A stretch of DNA of 64,000 nt from an uncultured Actinomycetes bacterium. Its GTDB lineage: Bacteria; Actinomycetota; Actinomycetes; Mycobacteriales; Nakamurellaceae. Positions 49,569 through 58,561 of this stretch are shown piece after piece. Below the pieces are notes generated by a model, which was given only the letters and a program-made list of their open reading frames with translations, was not told where the DNA came from and ran no database searches. The stretch spans positions 1 through 64,000 of the forward strand of contig CALANS010000176.1 in assembly GCA_937926105.1 (NCBI GenBank), read 5' to 3'. The position numbers were made by a program, and so were the translations under genes. How positions within the stretch are numbered: position 1 is the stretch's first letter; each line of letters begins with the position of its first letter.

Positions 49569-50295
49569 GGCGCGCCCCCGAAAGCCGGGCCAGCACCGTC
49601 TCGCCGCCGACGGCGCGCTGCCCGATGCGCACCAGGGGCTCCGCACCGGGCGGCAGGTAGGTATCCAACCGGGACCCGAACCGGATCAGCCCGTACACCT
49701 GGCCGGTGCGCAGTGAGCCGCCGACGGTCGCGTCGCACACGATTCGACGGGCCAACAGCCCCGCGATCTGCGTCACCACTACATCGTCACCGCCGACGAT
49801 GGGCGCGACCACCAGCGAGTTGCGCTCGTTCGCCTCGGAGGCCTTGTCCAGGTCGGCGGACAGGAAGCTGCCCGGGTGGTAGTGCACCGCCCGGACCGTG
49901 CCGGTGACGGGGGCGAACTGCACGTGCACATCCAGCAGCGACAGGAAGATCGACACCCGGGTACGCGGCTCGTCGCCTCCGGCGACCTCCGGCGGCGGAG
50001 GGGCCTGCACGATCTGTGCGACGACGCCGTCGGCGGGCGCGACCACCAGGGCGGTGTCGGTCGGCGGTACCCGGCGGGGCATCCGGAAGAACAGCGCCGA
50101 GCCGGCGGCCGCGGCCAGCCCGACCCGGCCGGCGACGGACCCCACCCGGCGCAGGCCCACGCCGCGCAGCAGCGCCCGCAGCCCCAGCGCGCCCCCGGCG
50201 ACGGCGGCCACCACCGGGCGGCCGCCCGGGTGCATCGGCGGCACCGTCGCGCGCACCAGATCCAGGGCATGCCGGGCGGCAGACGGGGAGGCCAT
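49561..50295 (-). CDS. psd: Phosphatidylserine decarboxylase (short pyruvoyl type)
   Basis: A 244-residue proenzyme that decarboxylates phosphatidylserine to phosphatidylethanolamine. Family segments: LVVAPADGVVAQI, RVSIFLSLLDVHVQFAPVTG, HYHPGSFLSADLDKASEANERN and IRFGSRLDTYLP, where self-cleavage between Gly and Ser would create the pyruvoyl group. N-terminal hydrophobic helices lie at about residues 25-75. GGAAGGACGCC precedes ATG 50295. It heads a unit with a tiny frame and pssA. Confidence 0.92.
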   Translation of the reverse strand: MASPSAARHALDLVRATVPPMHPGGRPVVAAVAGGALGLRALLRGVGLRRVGSVAGRVGLAAAAGSALFFRMPRRVPPTDTALVVAPADGVVAQIVQAPPPPEVAGGDEPRTRVSIFLSLLDVHVQFAPVTGTVRAVHYHPGSFLSADLDKASEANERNSLVVAPIVGGDDVVVTQIAGLLARRIVCDATVGGSLRTGQVYGLIRFGSRLDTYLPPGAEPLVRIGQRAVGGETVLARLSGARHV

Positions 50296-50390
50296 GGCGT
50301 CCTTCCGTGCGGGATGGTGGTGCGCGAACATTCACCGTAGCGTCCGACCCGGGCGGGGCTGGCCCCGAGCGGCGCGCCACACTGGGCGGC

Positions 50391-50795
50391 ATGGACATCA
50401 CCGCCGCCCTCGCGTTCGCAGCGCAGCATCACCGGGCCGTGCTGACCACCCGCCGGGCATCCGGCGACCTGCAGTCCTCCCCGGTCAACAGCGGGGTGCT
50501 GGACGGGGCCGTCGTCGTCTCCAGCCGGGCCATGCTGGCGAAGGTAGTGAACCTGCGCCGGGACCCGCGCGCCTCGCTGCTGGTGTTCACCGATGCGTTT
50601 TACGGATCGTGGGTGCAGATCGACGGGCGCGCGGAGATCGTCGACCAGCCGGCGGCGCTGCCGCTGCTGGACGAGGTCTACCGAACGATCGCGGGTGAGC
50701 ACCCGGACTGGGCGGACTACCGAGCGGCGATGATCCGGGATCGGCGAGTGGTGATCCGGGTGCATCCGGAACGCGCGTCCGGCCAGTTGGGGTGA
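50391..50795 (+). CDS. PPOX-class F420-dependent oxidoreductase
   Basis: A 134-residue split beta-barrel flavin/F420-binding protein (pyridoxamine-phosphate-oxidase-like). Motifs: FAAQHHRAVLTTRRASGDLQSSPVN, AKVVNLRRDPRASLLVF, YGSWVQIDGRAEIVD and an AMIRDRRVVIRVHPER end. Such proteins reduce or bind F420-linked substrates; the substrate is unknown. It is divergent from psd across 95 bases. No strong ribosome site precedes the ATG. Confidence 0.87.
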   Translation: MDITAALAFAAQHHRAVLTTRRASGDLQSSPVNSGVLDGAVVVSSRAMLAKVVNLRRDPRASLLVFTDAFYGSWVQIDGRAEIVDQPAALPLLDEVYRTIAGEHPDWADYRAAMIRDRRVVIRVHPERASGQLG

Positions 50796-51008
50796 TCTGC
50801 TACCACCAGGCCTCGCGGATTCCGGTGCACCAACACAGGCCGAGCAGATCTCGTCTGACGTCAAAGACCCGGCCGCGGTCGAGGCGATGGCGTTGCGGGT
50901 GCGGGCACGGAAGGCAGTAGCGCTGGCGGATTCCCGGCCGTGACGACCCCGACCCCGATTCCCCGATTCGCTAGCGAAGCGAACGGCCGTGCTGCACAAT
51001 CACGACTC

Positions 51009-51653
51009 GTGAGCGAGATCATCGGGTTCACCGACAACATACGGGACCTGTCCAATGAGAACGGGTTCCAGTTCGAGTTCGTCTGCGAGAGGTGCGGCAA
51101 CGGTTACCGCTCGCCGTTCCAGAACAACATGGCTGAGCGCGGCAGGGGGCTGCTCCGCGGTGTCGGCTCGCTGTTCGGCGGCAAGCTGCAAGAGCTGTCC
51201 TATGCCACCCAGCAGCTTGCGTACGACCGGGGCACCAACTCCAAGGCCAAGGACAAGGCCATGGCCGCCGCGGTGGACGCCGTCCGGGACCAGTTCAAAC
51301 AGTGCCGCGGCTGCGGCAACTGGGTCTGCGTCCCGGTCTGTTGGAACCACGAGATCGGCCAGTGCCTGGTCTGCTCGCCCAGCGTTGCCGAGGAGATTTC
51401 CCGCGCCCAGGCGGAGGCGCAGGTGCAGCAGATCCGCGAGAAGGTCTGGGAGACCGACTGGACCTCCAACCTCAACCTCACGACCAGGGCCACGCTGAGC
51501 TGCCCGCACTGCCAGGCCAAGGTCGACGGCGGCAAGTTCTGCCCGGAGTGCGGTGGCAAGCTCGCCGCGACCACGTTCTGCACCGAGTGCGGCACCGAGC
51601 TGTCCGAGGGCGTCAGGTTCTGCTCCGAGTGCGGCCACCCCACCGGCGCGTAG
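51009..51653 (+). CDS. Zinc-ribbon protein of unknown function
   Basis: A 214-residue soluble protein. Conserved N-terminus SEIIGFTDNIRDLSNENGFQFEF, then a first Cys pair (FVCERCGNGY), a Gly-rich patch (GLLRGVGSLFGG), a central Cys cluster (CRGCGNWVCVPVCWN ... CLVC) and two C-terminal zinc ribbons (CPHC..CPEC and CTEC..CSEC). At least four metal sites are likely. GTG 51009 is chosen to begin at the conserved region; GTG 50940 is in frame. The 213-base gap before it contains no supported gene. Role unknown, possibly scaffolding or nucleic-acid binding. Confidence 0.8.
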   Translation: MSEIIGFTDNIRDLSNENGFQFEFVCERCGNGYRSPFQNNMAERGRGLLRGVGSLFGGKLQELSYATQQLAYDRGTNSKAKDKAMAAAVDAVRDQFKQCRGCGNWVCVPVCWNHEIGQCLVCSPSVAEEISRAQAEAQVQQIREKVWETDWTSNLNLTTRATLSCPHCQAKVDGGKFCPECGGKLAATTFCTECGTELSEGVRFCSECGHPTGA

Positions 51654-51699
51654 CCCGTACCGATCAACGGTTATCCGATGCGTCGGGCGCTGGTCATGA

Positions 51700-53643
51700 T
51701 CAGCTGCCCACCGCCCAGGCGTACGCGTCCCACACCAGCCCACCCCAGAAGTAGTTGTTCGTCACGGTGGTGTGGACCCGCTCGCTCTGCAGGTTCACCG
51801 CCGACCAGTCGTACAGCGGCAGCACCACCTGATCGCCGGCGAGAATCTCGTCGATCTCGTTGAGTCGCCCCGTCTCGTCCCGCGGCTTCACGTCGGAGGC
51901 GATGTCGGCGAACAGCGCATCCACCTTCGGGTTGCTGTAGCCGCTGGTATTTCCACCGGACTTGCCGACGTAGGTGTAGGCGTAGTCCGCTGGACTGATC
52001 GGCGCCGACCAGGCAAACAGCGCCGCCTGGAACTTCCCGGAAAACAGCCTGCTCGCGTCGAGATCGGCGACGGTGATGTCGATACCGGCCTTCGCGCACT
52101 CCTGTGTGATCATCGCGCCGATCGCGGTACGGCTGGCCTTCGGCAGCACGCCAAGGGTGAAGTGTGCCTTGGTCGAGCCGTGCTCGAACACGCCATCCTT
52201 CCCCAACGTCCAGCCCGCCTGCTGCAGCAGACTCTTGGCCTTGGCCGCGTTCGCGCTGCGGTATTGACGGTAGTGATCGGTGTAGGCCGGATCCCACGGC
52301 GCCACCATCACATTGCCCAGCAGAGCCGCCTCAGGATTCACCGGGCGCGCCACCTTGTCCAGGATCGCCGTCCGGTCGACGCACTGGAACATGGCCTGCC
52401 GCAGCGCCTTTCCGGCCTTGCCGGTGAACAGTGGTCGGCGCATGTTGAACTCGATGTGCTCGCTGACCGGCCAGATCTGGTCCGTCCGGGTGATGCCGTC
52501 CGCAGGCTGCAGCCGATCGGCCTGCGACGGGTCCTGGTCCGTCACGCTGGCCACGTCACCCTCGCCGTTCCGCAGGCTCTGCACGGCCGCCGCCGGATCC
52601 GCCGTCGCGACCAGCCGGATGGACTCCGGACCCGCGGGATTGCCCCACCACTTCGGGTTTCGCTTCAGCACGATCTCGGTGTCGGCGACGGAGGCCACGA
52701 CGTAAGGCCCGGCGGAGACGGCCTTGTCCGGCGTGAGCGTGCCGAAGTCCTTCCTGTACGCCGCCGCCAGCTTGAGCACCCGACCCTTCGTGGCGTTCTT
52801 GCCGATCGTGGTGATGTTGGCGATCCCGGCGTCCTTGGCCGCAATATGTGAGGGCAACAGCCCGGTGAACAGGTTCTGCCAGCTGGCGGTGGGAGTGGAG
52901 AAGGTGACCGTGACGGTGCGCCCGCCGTTCGAGCACCGCGGCCGGTTGACCTGGTGGTACAGCGTGTTGGGGTACACCGCGAAGGCCAGACTGCCGTCGT
53001 CCTTCGGGTCGGTCGCCTGGGAGGTGTTGACCAGCCATTCCAGGTAGAAGTCCCGGCAGCTGACCGCGACGCCATCGGACCAGACGGCCTTCGGATTGAT
53101 CTCGTACACCACCTTCTGCGGATCGGTGTAGAGGGCGGTGCCGTGCATCACGTCGGTGTCCAGCGCGACCGCCCCATACGGGTCCACCAGGTAGGGCGAC
53201 GGCTGGGTCAGCGCCGCCACCTCGGTGATGTAGCCGGTCGACGTGTAGCTGTTGACGTCGTAACTGGTCGGCAGGGTGGGCACTTCGACGGTGACCGCGC
53301 CGCCGGCGGTCACCTCGGGCCGGGACACCGTGTCGTGGTGCCCGAGCATCGGGCTGGTCGAGCCGGCCGGCGGCATGGTCGGTGACGAACTCGTGGTGCT
53401 GGCCGGCGGCTGCGAGGTGGTACCCGACGGGGAGGGCGACGTGTCGCTCGCTGGCGTGGGGCGTATCGGTGAGGAGGTCGTCGTCGACGTCTCGGGCGGC
53501 GTCCTGGTTGTGCTGGGTGGGGTCGGCGGGGGTGTTTCGCCGGCCCGGGGGGTGCCGACGATGGCGGTGCTGCAGGCCGCCAGCGTCATCGCTGCCGCCA
53601 GCAGTCCGGCGGCGATCGTGCGGCTTGTGCGTCTCCCCGACAT
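51700..53643 (-). CDS. ABC peptide-type substrate-binding lipoprotein (SBP_bac_5 family)
   Basis: A 647-residue lipoprotein. Signal MSGRRTSRTIAAGLLAAAMTLAAC has a lipobox (LAAC), followed by a long Thr/Ser/Pro linker to about residue 100. The binding domain has DVNSYTSTGYITEVAALTQPSPYLVD, YEINPKAVWSDGVAVSCRDF, GPYVVASVADTEIVLKRNPKWWG, EHIEFNMRRPLFTGKAGKALRQAM and CVDRTAILDKV, all typical of oligopeptide-binding proteins. GGAGGACGTGCC precedes the ATG. No permease or ATPase genes adjoin, so it is an orphan or pairs with a distant transporter. Confidence 0.9.
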   Translation of the reverse strand: MSGRRTSRTIAAGLLAAAMTLAACSTAIVGTPRAGETPPPTPPSTTRTPPETSTTTSSPIRPTPASDTSPSPSGTTSQPPASTTSSSPTMPPAGSTSPMLGHHDTVSRPEVTAGGAVTVEVPTLPTSYDVNSYTSTGYITEVAALTQPSPYLVDPYGAVALDTDVMHGTALYTDPQKVVYEINPKAVWSDGVAVSCRDFYLEWLVNTSQATDPKDDGSLAFAVYPNTLYHQVNRPRCSNGGRTVTVTFSTPTASWQNLFTGLLPSHIAAKDAGIANITTIGKNATKGRVLKLAAAYRKDFGTLTPDKAVSAGPYVVASVADTEIVLKRNPKWWGNPAGPESIRLVATADPAAAVQSLRNGEGDVASVTDQDPSQADRLQPADGITRTDQIWPVSEHIEFNMRRPLFTGKAGKALRQAMFQCVDRTAILDKVARPVNPEAALLGNVMVAPWDPAYTDHYRQYRSANAAKAKSLLQQAGWTLGKDGVFEHGSTKAHFTLGVLPKASRTAIGAMITQECAKAGIDITVADLDASRLFSGKFQAALFAWSAPISPADYAYTYVGKSGGNTSGYSNPKVDALFADIASDVKPRDETGRLNEIDEILAGDQVVLPLYDWSAVNLQSERVHTTVTNNYFWGGLVWDAYAWAVGS

Positions 53644-53764
53644 GGCACGTCCTCCTCCGCCGGGCGCTCCCGGCACCGACCGAGACTAACAACGTCGCAC
53701 GGGACGGACGGAGGTTTGCGAGTCACCGCCCGATCCGGACCGCCGGAGCGTCTACCGTGGTGCG

Positions 53765-54730
53765 GTGGCCGAGCAGTCCCAGCGAGTGACCGAACCCGGT
53801 GTCGTGATGCCGATTGGCGGCGCGGAGGACAAGGTCGGCGCGATGATCGTGTTGCGCCAGGTCGTCGCACTCGCCGGCGGCTCGGCAGCACGCCTGGTCG
53901 TGCTGTCCACGGCATCATCCCTGGGCGATGAGATCACTCACGCCTACCTGCAGCTGCTCGCCGGATTGGGCGTTGCCGACGTGGTCGGCATCCGGCCGGA
54001 GAGCCGCGCGCAGAGCGGTGACGGGGACGTCGTGGCGGCGGTGGATCGCGCCACCGGGGTGTTCATGACGGGCGGCAACCAGACCAAGCTGGCTGCCCTG
54101 GTGGTAGGGACCCCGCTGGGCGAGGCGATTCGGGCCGCGCACCGGCGGGGCGCGCTGGTGGCAGGCACCTCCGCGGGCGCCAGCGTGTGCTCCGAGCACA
54201 TGGTGTCCTTCGGCACCGGCGGTGCCACGCCGAAGTTCCGGGTCGGCCAGGTGTCGCAGGGACTTGGCCTGCTGCCGGGGGTGATCGTCGACCAGCACTT
54301 CACCCAGCGCAACCGGTTCGGCCGGCTGCTCGCCCTGGTCGCCGCCAACCCGGCGCAGCTGGGCGTCGGCATCGATGAGGACACCGCCGCGGTCGTGCGG
54401 CCCGACGGCACGCTGGAGGTGATCGGGCGGGGAGTGGTGACGATCGTCGACGGGGCAGACATGATCACCACGGCGTACACCGCCACCGGAACGCAGCCGT
54501 TGATGCTCTCCGACGTGCGGCTGCACACCCTGCCCCGCGGGGCCGTGTTCGACCTGACCGCGCGCCGGCTGCGCTCCGCGCCGGGGTTGGCGGATACCTC
54601 GGCGCTCACGGCGGTGACGACGCTGGCGGACGTTCCCGCGGGAACGCGCACCCGGCCGCGGCGGATCGCCGCCGAGGGCGCGGCAATGACCACTCGTGAG
54701 CTGCGCCGCCGGCCGCAGGCCTCGCAGTAG
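53765..54730 (+). CDS. cphB: Cyanophycinase
   Basis: A 321-residue serine peptidase (S51 family) that cleaves cyanophycin, the Asp-Arg storage polymer, to beta-Asp-Arg dipeptides. Motifs: PIGGAEDK, FMTGGNQTKL, nucleophile Ser in GTSAGASV and VDQHFTQRNRFGRL. GTG 53765 has no strong ribosome site. The cyanophycin synthetase follows 94 bases downstream, so synthesis and breakdown are encoded together. The C-terminal 40 residues are basic and Thr/Arg-rich beyond the usual fold. Confidence 0.93.
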   Translation: MAEQSQRVTEPGVVMPIGGAEDKVGAMIVLRQVVALAGGSAARLVVLSTASSLGDEITHAYLQLLAGLGVADVVGIRPESRAQSGDGDVVAAVDRATGVFMTGGNQTKLAALVVGTPLGEAIRAAHRRGALVAGTSAGASVCSEHMVSFGTGGATPKFRVGQVSQGLGLLPGVIVDQHFTQRNRFGRLLALVAANPAQLGVGIDEDTAAVVRPDGTLEVIGRGVVTIVDGADMITTAYTATGTQPLMLSDVRLHTLPRGAVFDLTARRLRSAPGLADTSALTAVTTLADVPAGTRTRPRRIAAEGAAMTTRELRRRPQASQ

Positions 54731-54760
54731 ACCCGCGTAGACCCGCGTAGCCCGCGTGGG
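54728..54760. repeat. Short tandem repeat at the end of cphB
   Basis: TAGACCCGCG occurs at 54728-54737 and 54738-54747, followed by a shortened TAGCCCGCG copy. The first TAG is the cphB stop, so the repeat supplies additional in-line stops. Probably slippage. Confidence 0.7.
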
Positions 54761-54824
54761 CAGGGGCTGAGCGCGGGCCGGCGCTCACCCGGCGGCGCGC
54801 CCCGTCTGCGGGCAGAATCAGCCC

Positions 54825-57554
54825 ATGGAACCTCCGTCACCGCCCGTGGGCGACCTCCCCCGCGAGGTGCGTATCCGGGAGATCCGGGTGTACCGCGGGC
54901 CCAACTACTATTCCTACGACCAGGCCGTTCGCATGGTGGTGGACATCGGCGCCCTGGAGGAGGAGCCCACCGACACGCTGCCCGGCTTCACCGACGCATT
55001 GCTCGCCGCCCTGCCCGGACTGGCCGACCACCAGTGCTCCCGCGGCCGGGACGGCGGATTCGTGGAGCGGCTGCGCGAGGGCACCTGGGCCGGCCACGTC
55101 TGCGAGCACGTCGCGCTGGAACTGCAGCGCACCGCGGGGCACGAGATCACCCGTGGCAAGACCCGCTCCGCCGGGGAGGGCGGGGTCTACAACGTGATCT
55201 ACGGCTACCTGGACGAGCAGGTCGCCACCCTGGCCGGCCGGCTGGCGGTCCGGCTGGTGAACCACCTGATCGTTCCCGAGCAGGGCTTCGACTTCGCCGA
55301 CGAGCACGACTCGTTCCTGCGCACCAGCCAGCGGGTCGCGTTCGGACCGTCCACCCAGGCCATACTTGAGGAGGCGACCAGTCGCGACATCCCTTGGCAG
55401 CGGTTGAATTCTGCGTCTCTGGTGCAGCTCGGCCAGGGCGTGCACCAGCAACGGATCCGCGCCACCATGACGTCCCTCACCTCGTCGCTGGCGGTGGACA
55501 TCGCCTCCGACAAGGAACTCACCAACCGGCTGTTGGCCGCCGCCGGGCTGCCGGTGCCGGCGTCCGAGGTGGTGCGCAGTGCGGGGGATGCCGTGCGGAT
55601 CGCCCGCCGTATCGGCTATCCCGTGGTGGTCAAGCCGCTGGACGGCAACCACGGGCGCGGGGTCGCCATCAACCTGAACTCCGACGAGGAGGTGACGGCG
55701 GCGTTCGCCGACGCCTACGACCAATCCCGCCGGGGCGACGTGATCGTCGAGTCGTTCATCAGCGGTCGTGACTATCGCGTGCTGGTGATTGGCGGCAACA
55801 TGGTCGCCATCGCGGAACGCGTGCCAGCGCACGTGATCGGCGATGGCACTCACACCGTGGCCGAGCTGGTGGACATCACCAACGCCGACCCGCGACGTGG
55901 CGTTGGCCACGAGAAGGTGCTCACCCGCATCAATGTGACTGCCACCGCAGTCGAACTCGTTCGGGCGCAAGGCTTCGAGATGGACTCGGTGCCGCCGCGC
56001 GGCGAGATGGTCAAGCTGGCGCTGACCGGCAACATGTCCACCGGAGGGATCGCCATCGACCGTACCTTCGAGGCCCACCCGGACAACGTCGACATCGCCG
56101 AGGAGGCGGCCCGGGTGGTCGGGTTGGACATCGCCGGCATCGATTTCCTCTGCCCGGACATCACCCAGCCGGTGCGCGAGACCGGCGGCGGCATCTGCGA
56201 GGTCAACGCCGCGCCGGGCTTTCGGATGCACACTCACCCGACGGTCGGCGACCCGCAGTACGTGGCCAAACCGGTGGTCGACCTGCTGTTCCCCCCGGGC
56301 AGCGCGTCCCGCATTCCGATCGTGGCGGTGACGGGGACCAACGGTAAGACGACCACCGCGCGGATGATCGCGCACATCTTCCGCGGCATGGGGCGCAAGG
56401 TCGGCATGACCTCCACCGACGGGGTGGTGATCGACGACCGGCTGGTGATCCGGGCGGATGCATCCGGGCCGCGGTCCGCGCGGATGGTGCTGCAGAACCC
56501 CCGTGTGGACTTCGCGGTGTTCGAGGTCGCGCGCGGCGGGATCCTGCGAGAGGGCTTGGGATATCAGCGCAACGACGTCGCGGTGGTGCTCAACGTCGCG
56601 CCGGATCACCTCGGGTTGCGCGGGATCGACTCGGTGGAGCAACTGGCCAAGGTCAAGCAGGTGATCGTGGAGGCGGTGCCCAAGAGCGGTGATGCGGTAC
56701 TGAACGCCGACGACGATCTGGTGGTTGGAATGCGCCGGGTCTGCTCGGGTGAGATCACCTGGTTCTCGCTGCGGCCGCGCAACCGGATGATCGAGGACCA
56801 CTGCCGGCGGGGCGGCAAGGCCGTGGTGCTGGAGCCTGGAGAGTTGGGCGATCTGATCGTGCTGGTGCACGGCCGGCGCCGAATGCCGCTGGCCTATACG
56901 CATCTGCTGCCCGCCACCTTCGGCGGCAAGGCGCTGTTCAACGTGCAGAACGCGATGGCGGCGGCCGCGGCGGCGTACTGCTCCGGGGCACATCTGCACG
57001 ACATCCGGGCCGGGCTGCGCTCGTTCACGCCGAGTTACTACCAGGCGCCGGGGCGGATGAACATGATCGAGGTGCAGGGCGTGAAGGTGATCGTGGACTA
57101 CTGCCACAACGCGCCGGCCATGGTGGCGCTGGGCGACTTTGTGGACCGGTTCTTCGACGACGCGTCGGGATTGGAACGGCCGCAACGGATCGGCGTGGTC
57201 GCCACCGCCGGGGACCGGCGTGATCAGGACATGATCGACCTCGGCGCCGAGGCCGGCAGGCACTTCGACCGGATCGTGGTGCGGGAGGACGACCGGCTGC
57301 GCGGCCGGCAGCCGGGCGAGACGGCGGAGCTCATCGCGCAGGGGGTGCGTCGGGCGCAGGCCGACGGGGGCCGGGTGCGGGCGCTGGACGTCGTGCTGGA
57401 CGAGATCTCCTCGACCCGCGCGGCGGTGTCGCTGGCCAATCCGGGGGACCTGGTGGTGCTGTGCGTGGATCGGGCCCGGGCGGTGTGGGACGAACTGGAG
57501 ACGATCGGCAAGGTGGCGCAGGCCGGCGCTGCGGAGGAGTTGGAAACCGGCTGA
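54825..57554 (+). CDS. cphA: Cyanophycin synthetase
   Basis: A 909-residue enzyme that elongates cyanophycin by adding Asp then Arg at the expense of ATP. The N-terminal domain begins IREIRVYRGPNYYSYDQAVRM. An ATP-grasp domain (about 215-475) contains YPVVVKPLDGNHGRGVAINL and GGICEVNAAPGFRMH. A Mur-ligase domain (about 490-880) contains VTGTNGKTTTARMI, FEVARGGILREGLGY, NVAPDHLG and VDYCHNAPAMVAL. Both catalytic modules look complete. A family A hairpin follows its stop. Confidence 0.96.
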   Translation: MEPPSPPVGDLPREVRIREIRVYRGPNYYSYDQAVRMVVDIGALEEEPTDTLPGFTDALLAALPGLADHQCSRGRDGGFVERLREGTWAGHVCEHVALELQRTAGHEITRGKTRSAGEGGVYNVIYGYLDEQVATLAGRLAVRLVNHLIVPEQGFDFADEHDSFLRTSQRVAFGPSTQAILEEATSRDIPWQRLNSASLVQLGQGVHQQRIRATMTSLTSSLAVDIASDKELTNRLLAAAGLPVPASEVVRSAGDAVRIARRIGYPVVVKPLDGNHGRGVAINLNSDEEVTAAFADAYDQSRRGDVIVESFISGRDYRVLVIGGNMVAIAERVPAHVIGDGTHTVAELVDITNADPRRGVGHEKVLTRINVTATAVELVRAQGFEMDSVPPRGEMVKLALTGNMSTGGIAIDRTFEAHPDNVDIAEEAARVVGLDIAGIDFLCPDITQPVRETGGGICEVNAAPGFRMHTHPTVGDPQYVAKPVVDLLFPPGSASRIPIVAVTGTNGKTTTARMIAHIFRGMGRKVGMTSTDGVVIDDRLVIRADASGPRSARMVLQNPRVDFAVFEVARGGILREGLGYQRNDVAVVLNVAPDHLGLRGIDSVEQLAKVKQVIVEAVPKSGDAVLNADDDLVVGMRRVCSGEITWFSLRPRNRMIEDHCRRGGKAVVLEPGELGDLIVLVHGRRRMPLAYTHLLPATFGGKALFNVQNAMAAAAAAYCSGAHLHDIRAGLRSFTPSYYQAPGRMNMIEVQGVKVIVDYCHNAPAMVALGDFVDRFFDDASGLERPQRIGVVATAGDRRDQDMIDLGAEAGRHFDRIVVREDDRLRGRQPGETAELIAQGVRRAQADGGRVRALDVVLDEISSTRAAVSLANPGDLVVLCVDRARAVWDELETIGKVAQAGAAEELETG

Positions 57555-57586
57555 CTCGCCGGCTCGCCCGGCTCGTCCGATCCCCG

Positions 57587-57632
57587 CTTGTGTGCCTGAG
57601 GTGGCGCCATAGCGACACCTGGGACACACAAG
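57587..57632 (+). terminator. 46-base imperfect hairpin after cphA, family A
   Basis: CTTGTGTGCCTGAGGTGGCG (57587-57606) pairs with 57613-57632 at 16 of 20 positions around loop CCATAG, 32 bases after the cphA stop. Compared with the element at 39423, the third and seventh stem pairs are changed on both arms, so pairing is conserved. Confidence 0.7.
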
Positions 57633-57648
57633 GCGGCTTCGTACCGGA

Positions 57649-57864
57649 CTACTGCGCGCCGCCGGGGGCCCGGCTCGGGCGGATCGGAGATGGCAACTTC
57701 GGGTCTGCTCTGGATGCGGGCGCATCGTCGTAGCGGGCCGCGCCGCAGTGCTCGCACTGCGCGGCGAACTCGTCACCGATGAACCGTCCGCAGTTCTCGC
57801 ACACCCGATTCAGCCAACAGACCGGGTCGCCGCCGATGTCGTCGTGGGTGTCCTTGCCGGTCAT
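57649..57864 (-). CDS. Small zinc-finger-like protein
   Basis: A 71-residue protein. DPVCWLNRVCENCGRFIGDE and QCEHCGAARYDD supply CxxC pairs 15-20 residues apart, a small zinc ribbon. The C-terminal third is Pro/Arg-rich. ATG 57864 begins MTGKDTHDDIGGDP; the frame is open further upstream with less natural sequence. It lies downstream of the GlsB-type and DUF6457 genes on the same strand. Function unknown. Confidence 0.65.
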   Translation of the reverse strand: MTGKDTHDDIGGDPVCWLNRVCENCGRFIGDEFAAQCEHCGAARYDDAPASRADPKLPSPIRPSRAPGGAQ

Positions 57865-57945
57865 GACCCCAGTGTGCGCTCCGGGAGTCGGCCGCGCTGG
57901 TCGCGGCGTCGCCACCGAGCCCGCGTCGCGGCCCATCGCGCACGA

Positions 57946-58215
57946 TCAGCGCCGCGGTGGAATCCTTCGGGTGGCCAGGTTGATGATCAGGATCAGCGCG
58001 ATCGCGCCGAGCACGGCCACCCCGAAACTGGCCAGGTCGAACCGGTAGGTCCACGGCTCTCCGGTCGCCAGCCGGTAGACGAAACCGCCGAGCAGCGCAC
58101 CCAGGATGCCCGTCACCATGTTCGTCAGGCAGCCGCGCGGGCGTTGGTCGCGCACCACGACGGCGGCCAACCAGCCGGCCAGGATGCCGAACAGGATCCA
58201 GGAGAGCAGGTTCAT
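57946..58215 (-). CDS. GlsB/YeaQ/YmgE-family membrane protein
   Basis: An 89-residue transglycosylase-associated-type protein with three hydrophobic segments: residues 5-22 (LSWILFGILAGWLAAVVV), 32-50 (NMVTGILGALLGGFVYRLA) and 64-82. It carries the family turn RDQRPRGCLTNMVTGILGA and ends in a basic RRIPPRR. It overlaps the upstream DUF6457 gene by 4 bases. Members are stress-associated; the biochemical role is unknown. Confidence 0.88.
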   Translation of the reverse strand: MNLLSWILFGILAGWLAAVVVRDQRPRGCLTNMVTGILGALLGGFVYRLATGEPWTYRFDLASFGVAVLGAIALILIINLATRRIPPRR

Positions 58216-58490
58216 GCGGGTCCTCCGGCTGCGTCGTCGGCATCGTTGTCCTGGTCGGCCCGGGCGGCGACCAGATCGGACAGTCGCGTGATCGCGGTAC
58301 TAGGTGGCATTCCCGCGCCGACCGCCAGGCCGACCAGGTAGGTGGTCAGCGGGCCGCCCGGACGAGCGACCCCGTGCGCGACGTCCCGAGTCAGGTCCAG
58401 CAACTCCTCGCGCAATTGTCGCGGCAGCGAGTCCGCGGGCAGGCCCAGCGCGACCGCCGCGTCGGTGGCCCAGTCGTCCAGGGTGCTCAT
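58212..58490 (-). CDS. DUF6457 protein (molybdenum-cofactor gene neighbour)
   Basis: A 92-residue protein: MSTLDDWATDAAVALGL, then LLDLTRDVAHGVARPGGPLTTYLVGLAVG, the hallmark of DUF6457, and an acidic tail. The domain is often found beside or fused to molybdopterin-guanine-dinucleotide genes, and moeA lies 71 bases upstream here. It ends overlapping the GlsB-type gene by 4 bases. Probably an accessory factor in molybdenum-cofactor handling (inference from context). Confidence 0.85.
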   Translation of the reverse strand: MSTLDDWATDAAVALGLPADSLPRQLREELLDLTRDVAHGVARPGGPLTTYLVGLAVGAGMPPSTAITRLSDLVAARADQDNDADDAAGGPA

Positions 58491-58561
58491 GCTTGCGACG
58501 GTACCGGGCCTCGTCGGTTGGTGGGTTCTCCGCGGCGGGCCGGGGTTGCCGCGCAGACGGG

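Noticed and set aside
50796..51008. Possible gene remnant ending ...VKDPAAVEAMALRVRARKAVALADSRP before the zinc-ribbon gene
   Set aside because: The frame is short, has no plausible start and no recognisable family; it may be chance in GC-rich DNA.
54837..57776. 979-codon minus-strand open frame opposite cphA
   Set aside because: Composition is Arg/His/Gly/Val-rich without motifs; the plus strand encodes an unambiguous cyanophycin synthetase.
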